From positions 52,996,101-53,060,100 of the forward strand of contig CM069872.1 of the NCBI GenBank assembly GCA_036172665.1: a stretch of 64,000 bases of DNA, given 5' to 3'. The notes under the pieces were generated by a model. It was not told the origin of the DNA and searched no databases. It saw only the letters and a program-made list of their open reading frames with translations. The stretch comes from Prosopocoilus inquinatus. Lineage: Eukaryota; Arthropoda; Insecta; Coleoptera; Lucanidae. Shown here in pieces: positions 58,321 through 64,000 of the stretch (the first letter of the stretch is position 1; each line of letters opens with the position of its first letter). The position numbers were made by a program, and so were the translations under genes.

Positions 58321-58328
58321 CAGTCAAC

Positions 58329-58589
58329 CGCAAACTCTACCATCGTAGTAAGCAAAATTCCCTAAAAGTGTTGATTTCCTTGTTACTCTTGCGACTTTTG
58401 TATTTATTATCTTTGTTACACAATAATCTCGGAATGGGAATGTGATGGCGTTACCTGAACACGTAAGTGTGTTGATTTAGTGACCTTAAAATTGGTTAGA
58501 AATTGATGGAAGGAGATTCATTTATTTTTTAATTTATCTTAGAGCTTGTTACAATTTGTTACAATTTCTTGCGCAAAGTGACAAAGAAG
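58329..58589. other. spacer, nothing recognised
   Basis: Short sequence between the P-element and the palindromic MITE. No feature is seen. Confidence 0.4.
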
Positions 58590-58713
58590 CATTGGGCGCG
58601 TTCAGCGGATGCGTTGCTTACTCAGCAGTCGTTTGTGATTGGCTATTACCTTCATGTGAGCCAATCACAATCGATTGCTGAGTAAGCAACTCAGCCGCTG
58701 AACGCGCCCAATG
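58590..58713. mobile_element. 124-bp palindromic MITE
   Basis: CATTGGGCGCGTTCAGCGG at the left is inverted as CCGCTGAACGCGCCCAATG at the right. Inner pairs TTGCTTACTCAGCA / TGCTGAGTAAGCAA and TGTGATTGGCT / AGCCAATCACA leave a small loop near 58645-58655. It is non-coding, and its CCAAT motifs are part of the arms. Confidence 0.8.
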
Positions 58714-58739
58714 ATTCAACCAATGAACGTTAACTGTGG

Positions 58740-59480
58740 TAGTCTGTCTCTTTATTCACTTTCTACAAAATCTTATTTGCAAAATTTTCGTCGTTTTATT
58801 TTATTTTTTTTAGTCCGCTCTCGTGTTTTCTTTTTTGTTTATTTTTATTGAATAATTGATTTTTCGCATTTTGTTGACTGACGGACTCAGAGTTGTGTTT
58901 TGTTTTCTGCCGGTTTTTTTTTCGCAGTTCTAGAGATTCATTTGTTTTCTTTCGTTCGAGATACATTTGATTTTTTTCTTGTTCAACGTCATCATTTTTC
59001 TTTTGTTTTTCTGTTCTTTATACAACGAATTGATTGTTTGCATTTTATTAGCGCTTCTTCGTTGTTCATCTTTTTTCATTCGTTTTTCGTTCAACGTGTT
59101 CAACTTTTTTTCGTTTTTTTCTGTTCTTTATGCTTTCATACAACAATGGACTGTCGAATTGATTTTTCAAATTTCATTGGCGCTCCTTACTTGCATCTTT
59201 TTTTCATTTGTTTTTACGTCCAGCACAGTCGTGACCGTCTATTGTTTCATGCGCGCTGTATTCCGTCGTAGCCTGCTTTTATGTTCTGCGAACTTTTTAA
59301 ATCGTCCGCGGGAAACCGTCACTTTATCGTTCGGCTCGACGTGTCGTCGATCTTCTTTTGTTTGTCGCTTCGCGCCTCGTGTTTTGTCGCCGTTTCTTTC
59401 GATTCTCTTTTGTTTCAGATCTTTTCGCACGTTAACTTTTTCTTTCTTCATTTGTTTTCGGTATAATCTAAATCGGCGAT
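58740..59480 (-). repeat. lysine-rich dispersed repeat (family C), reverse copy
   Basis: T-rich on the + strand. Its reverse complement matches the family of 33881-34695 and 40706-42010: CAAAAGAAGATCGACGAC, GTGACGGTTTCCCGCGGACG (compare CAACAGTTTTCCGGACGAAT) and AAAAGTTCGCAGAAC. It has a 70-codon minus-strand frame. This copy has the highest GC in the family and may be closest to a coding ancestor. Confidence 0.6.
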
Positions 59481-59865
59481 TATTTATTTGTTGTTTTATT
59501 TATTTAATTTAATTTTATTTCATAATACTGTAATACAATTAATTAATAAGAGTATTTTTTTGCACTTCAAAGTTTGGCATAATTGGGCTACTTTTTGCAA
59601 AACATTTGGCTACTATATTTTTCAAAAAAAATCGGGCAATTTTGGCTGGAAAACATTTTACAAATTTTATAAAATTACGCTTTTGATTTAAACACGTACA
59701 CCCACAAATTACTAATAAAAAAAACGGTAAATATTTTATTAATTTATGTATTATTACAAAATAAAACAATATTCCTGAAACTGTTGAAGTAAAAATGGAT
59801 TTAACTCTTTAACTTCTTTAATTAAGCAAGAATAGAAAATACATAAAAAAAATTCTATTTACCGT
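59481..59865 (-). other. 3' flank of MCM9
   Basis: AT-rich. TTTATT (minus-strand AATAAA) near 59734 could be the MCM9 poly-A signal. No other gene. Confidence 0.45.
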
Positions 59866-62800
59866 TCATATATCTAAATCCAGGCTATCGTAGTCGTCTG
59901 GATTTTCAAAAATAGACTGAGTGTGCCCGGTTCTGTTTGTTTTAACTTCTTCAGACACCTTCTGGGTGTGTTTAAAAGCGGATTTCTTCATCGGCTTGAA
60001 ACAGAACTGATTAATAAACGGTTTTGCCTTGCCAGTCAGAGACAAATCTGCTTCAGAGGAATCTGCATGGGTCTCATCCACATCACCTCCATTCGTATTT
60101 TCTTTTTCAAAATCGAAGTCCACATTAAACGAGTCATTCACGCTAGGAACCGCGTTTAATAATTCCAAAACTGTCGGAGTTGATGATTTCCTAACACCAA
60201 CATTTGCTTCTGAACTGGATGAGGACGATCGCTTTCTTTTCACCGGGCGTTTCCTTGTTGATAAAGCATTTTCCTCCGCCTTAAATTCACCTCCTGCTCC
60301 AACTTCCTCCGAGCTGTCTTCATCATGCGTGATTGTTTCTTCATTAGTGATCGTTTCGTTTTCTGTTTTAACCCCGATGGTACTCTGATGCATTTTTTCA
60401 ATTTCCCCTTCTAAAATATTCAACAAGTCCAACTTCTCGAGCACAGTCCTGGCCAACAGTCGGTAGGTTTCCATGGGATCACTCGGGTAATCGGAATGCA
60501 CGTCGAATTCCAAGGACAGTACACCCGCATCACCTTGCATGGATGCCTCGGATAAAACCACAGCAACGACGGCATCCATAACTTCCACCCGATCATGAAA
60601 CATAAGCCTCGCATGTGCCTGCGAAAGCCTGCAATTTCATGCTGGTTTTATTATTAAAAACAAACAATTTCATGTTCGTTTTATTTATTATTAAAAACAG
60701 CGTGTTTTATTTTTTTCTAACTAACCTCACCAGACTGTCCAGAAGTCTCACGGTAGTCCGCGCTTTATTCCTGAACGTGCTGCCTCGTTGCAACTGGTAG
60801 TAACTGCTCAGTATTTTATTGGATTCATCAGTTAGGACGGGTTGGATTTTTTTTATCACGGAAAAGTACGCCTGAGGAATGATGTCAAAGTGAATGATTT
60901 AGGCCTGGTCTTACCACCTCCTCAACCGACAGTAGTTTTTCAAGATATTAACCGGCAGATAGATTTATCAGGAGGTGGGCCTTAAACGATGTGGGATACT
61001 AACTTGCAGAACATCTAAAGACCACATCGCCTGATTATTGTCCTCGGACATGAGTTTCCGGCCACTCAATATGTAGTCGGCTACAAGGTCGTCCCATTCG
61101 TTGTTTATGGTGTCTTTGAGAATGAGGACCAGGTCGAATCTGCTGAGCAACGGGCTTGCTAGGGCTATGTTAACCGTTAGGGGCTGTGATGAGTCTAACT
61201 GACCTTTCGGATTTGTCGCTGCCAAAATAGAGCATCTGGTGTTCAGTTTACAAACGATGCCAGCCTGAAGCAAGCCCAAAATACCATTTTCTGCCTTAAA
61301 TTAAAAAGAAAAAAGGCATCACCTTCGCAACGCTGATGGTTTGCTGCTCCATCGCCTCGTGTATACTTGTACGGTCGTGCTCTTTCATGGAATTAAACTC
61401 GTCTATACAACACAACCCCCCGTCGGATAATACCAAAGCACCCCCTTCCAACTGCCACTCGCCGTTTTCCTGTTGGCCAAGCATTACAAGCGTCTTGTTA
61501 CTTTTAGGTTAGTATGTCTTGGCTTTACCATTACAGCCGTTGCGGTCAAGCCCGCTGAGGTAGAGCCCACCCCTGTTGTTAAGACCGAGCGGGGGATGAC
61601 TTTCGATGCAAATTTTAAAAGCTGCGACTTTCCAGTCCCCGGATCCCCCACCAGTAACAGATGCGCTTCAGATCGTGATCTCATCCCCGTGTCCCCGTTT
61701 CTTTGAAATTGGCTCCCGCCGGCTAGCACGACCATCGCAGCCAACTTAACTAAGTAAAGACCATAAATCTAAAGATCAAAACAAACTAGTAACAAGAAAC
61801 CCCCGAGAACTTAAAATACCTGTGGGCAAAACGACCTCAGGATTAAGTCTCTGCCGAACAAAGGGCGGGTTTTATGTTCCTCCCAAAACGACACAAACTG
61901 CTGCCTCGTCTCGTGGGTTATTGTGCCGAAGGAAGATGCATCGTTATTTACTTGTATGTGGTTGGCTTTGATTACGAGCTCGACGTCCAGTTTCTTACCG
62001 GGAGACGGTATCTTCCACCTGCGCTTTACGACACCACTGAAAAATAACTGCCAATGCAGGAATGCCCCGACTTTATTTAAACAAACTGCATTCACCAGAT
62101 TGTTACATCATCTCCGGGTTTACACATGTCAACCAAATCGTCTTCCAAGATCACCCACATTGCGTTTGGTATCGTCCCAAGCCCTAGCTTGGACAGCTGT
62201 TCCTAAATTATGTCTTTTTAATAAAATCTAAAGAAGACGCTTCATTCATCAGGGGCGGGGGAACAAATTCATAATTAATCACAACCCCCAAATAAACTCT
62301 TACTTGTATTTTGATTTCCTGATAGTCCCTGCAATTGGTGCTATCCAAGTTCCCGAGCGCAACCAAGTTAGTGCCTTTACACTCTTCGGGATTGCCGCAT
62401 CGTTTCGGGGGTGTTATCACATATCTCTGATCGAAATCCGCTTTCACCGTAAGGACATGCTTGCACTTTGCGCACTTGTAAGACCTACGATATTCCAAGA
62501 CTTTAGCGCTGGTCGTTCTCACCACCGTGCCTGGGGAAATACCGTGGATTTACTATGCTGTAAATATAAGAAGTAATGTGAGCGTCAACCGAAAACTTGA
62601 AGAAACAATCCGATATCCTGGCTCTTCGGAAACACAACCCTGTTAAGCTCCGGGCACGACAGTAAACCATAAATTCTGATTTGCACGTTGTTTTTTACGG
62701 TTAAATTCTGCGCGGAATGAGGTGGTGATTGGCTGATCAGCGCAAGCTGAGCTTCCACAGCGGATTCGTTGCACCGCTCCAGGGTACCGTCGGGTTCCTT

Positions 62801-63005
62801 GACGACGCTGTTTCCTATCGACGTGTCATCCTCGAACAGGTCTAGAAAGCTACGACGTGGTTAGCGGGGGCCTCGAAAGCACGCAAGTAAATAATACGAA
62901 TAATACTCACTTGACGTTGATCGAAAAATACTTGTCGGTTTCTTCGTCCTTCAGTATCTGCAGGAGTTGGGGCTTGTGATGAATCAAAAGGTATTCTGTT
63001 AGCAT
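59866..63005 (-). CDS. MCM9: DNA helicase MCM9
   Basis: Ten exons: 62911-63005, 62590-62849, 62304-62530, 62096-62202, 61820-62036, 61529-61768, 61323-61469, 61004-61264, 60726-60871 and 59866-60628. Lengths and phases agree and give 820 aa. The start [10 protein letters not shown] has an in-frame stop three codons upstream. The zinc finger is C138, C141, C163, C169. Walker A GDPGTGKS is at 343-350, followed by [16 protein letters not shown]. Walker B LCCIDEF is at 401-407, the ATNPKG sensor near 448 and the arginine finger SRFD at 472-475. The exon 9/10 joint restores [17 protein letters not shown]9 pairs with MCM8 in homologous recombination, fork repair and mismatch repair in the nucleus. 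The C-terminal tail is acidic/Ser-rich with a KRKR basic patch and is shorter than in human (1143 aa). No break was seen. Confidence 0.95.
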
Positions 63006-64000
63006 TTCTGCTTAGAATTCTCCTGCGATTCAACGTTTTTTTATTGATTAATTGAATATTTTGATTGGAATTATTTGAAAATGAAGTGACGCGTGGGTTT
63101 GTATGAAATGTCAAGCGTGTTGCCAGTTTTGCCAACCGAATAATGCCGAATGTACCAGGACGAAGGACAAAATTAAAACATGTTTCATCGATAAATTAAC
63201 AAATTTGGTTCATTATAAATTATAAATTTTCTTCTGTAAATTACTTTATGACACGGAGGATCAAAGTACAAATTATAAAACAAATTGCGCGGAACGTTGA
63301 TCATCTAGCGTGAATGATTTGGGTTACATTTCGTCAAATTTCTGCTTTAAAACCGGAGAAAGCGATCATGTAATTGAACAAAATGGATTTAATATTAGAA
63401 AAATGGGCAATGTAAAGATTAGGGGCGCCAGCTGACGCGAATACGCTCGTGCACTTGCGTGAATTGAAATCCACATGACTTCCAGCACGGAGGTTCACCA
63501 CCCATACAAATTAATACAATTGATATGTTTAATTAAAATAAACTTTAAATTTTATAGTTTTTGGATGATTGTGAATTGGAACAGCGAAAAGGAGAAAAGG
63601 GAAGTTTGACCATATTGATAACCAACCTTAATATTACAAAAAAAAATTGTTGCAAAACGTTTTTGATTGCAGTGAAAACCTCGAGCAGCCTCTGTACAGC
63701 TGTTTCAGCCCTGATTGGGGCTTCGTCAGCAGAGGCGATTGTAGGATGTCGCTGTTTTATCTGTTCTTAATATTAGAGAAATTACATACTGCATGTATAC
63801 TTGATGTATGCTCGGACTTTTCTCTTTTCACTTATTTAAATAAGTCAATTTTGATTTCTCGTAAAAGTCGCACAACACTTTAAAATTCACCAGTTTTGAG
63901 ACAGTTCGCAAATCATGTCAGAAAGTCGCCATCGCTTGAAAGAAATCACCAGATTTGCTGAGAAAAATCACTGAGTTGGCAACTCTGCTGTTCAGTAGAT
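63006..64000. other. MCM9 upstream region and spacer
   Basis: The first ~170 bp likely holds the MCM9 5' UTR and promoter (no clear TATA box). The rest is AT-rich. Open frames at 63561-63883 (+) lack motifs. No repeat copy is evident. Confidence 0.4.

Noticed and set aside
59239..59451. 70-codon basic minus-strand ORF as a real small protein
   Set aside because: Lies within the family C repeat and other copies do not keep the same full frame.
58900..59512. Phe-rich + frames of 123-181 codons
   Set aside because: Reverse strand of the family C repeat. The residue bias reflects T-rich DNA.

Overview
The window is eukaryotic and most likely from an insect. It is AT-rich and has spliced genes with GT..AG introns, some only about 50 bp long. 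Satellites, microsatellites, inverted-repeat elements and insect-type DNA transposons (hAT, P/THAP, piggyBac-like and mariner-like ends) occupy most of it. A complete MCM9 gene argues against Drosophila, which to my knowledge has lost MCM9. A beetle or another non-dipteran insect would fit, but the sequence alone does not fix the species. No tRNA, rRNA, CRISPR or bacterial operon structure was seen.

Layout. 1-17 kb is repeat-dominated: a dispersed ~450 bp family, a poly-G/22-bp minisatellite duplication, a non-autonomous hAT element with 8-bp target duplications, a 203-bp satellite, a ten-copy 138-bp array whose first copy runs into a short ORF, and several foldback elements. 16.9-19.1 kb is an almost intact hAT transposon. 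19.7-20.5 kb is a compact four-exon Rho-family GTPase with unusual active-site residues, followed upstream by a decayed piece of a second copy. 22-23.2 kb is an inverted-repeat array. 24.7-25.5 kb is a 25-bp minisatellite that is open in all three forward frames. 26.7-42 kb is satellites, AT-rich arrays and a 3.5-kb palindrome. Three weakly supported exons (30.3, 32.0 and 48.7 kb, + strand) share a compatible reading phase and may belong to one gene with very long introns.

46.7-63 kb is the gene-rich end. It holds a decayed NTPCR copy (46.7-47.2 kb), the intact five-exon NTPCR (50.7-51.5 kb, +), WDR46 convergent with it (51.7-54.1 kb, -), a complete P-superfamily (THAP) transposon with perfect 8-bp target duplications (54.9-58.3 kb, +), and MCM9 (59.9-63.0 kb, -). 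The three housekeeping genes act in separate processes (nucleotide hydrolysis, small-subunit ribosome biogenesis, and DNA repair/replication helicase). They look like chance neighbours rather than a pathway cluster.

The best-supported novelties are the two nearly intact transposons, each with one in-frame stop, and the Rho-like GTPase with Val at the Rac Gly12 position and Met at the Thr35 position. Next are the dispersed 25-bp minisatellite beside poly-G runs and a dispersed lysine-rich ORF-bearing repeat. All coordinates and splice sites were read by eye. No database or alignment was run.
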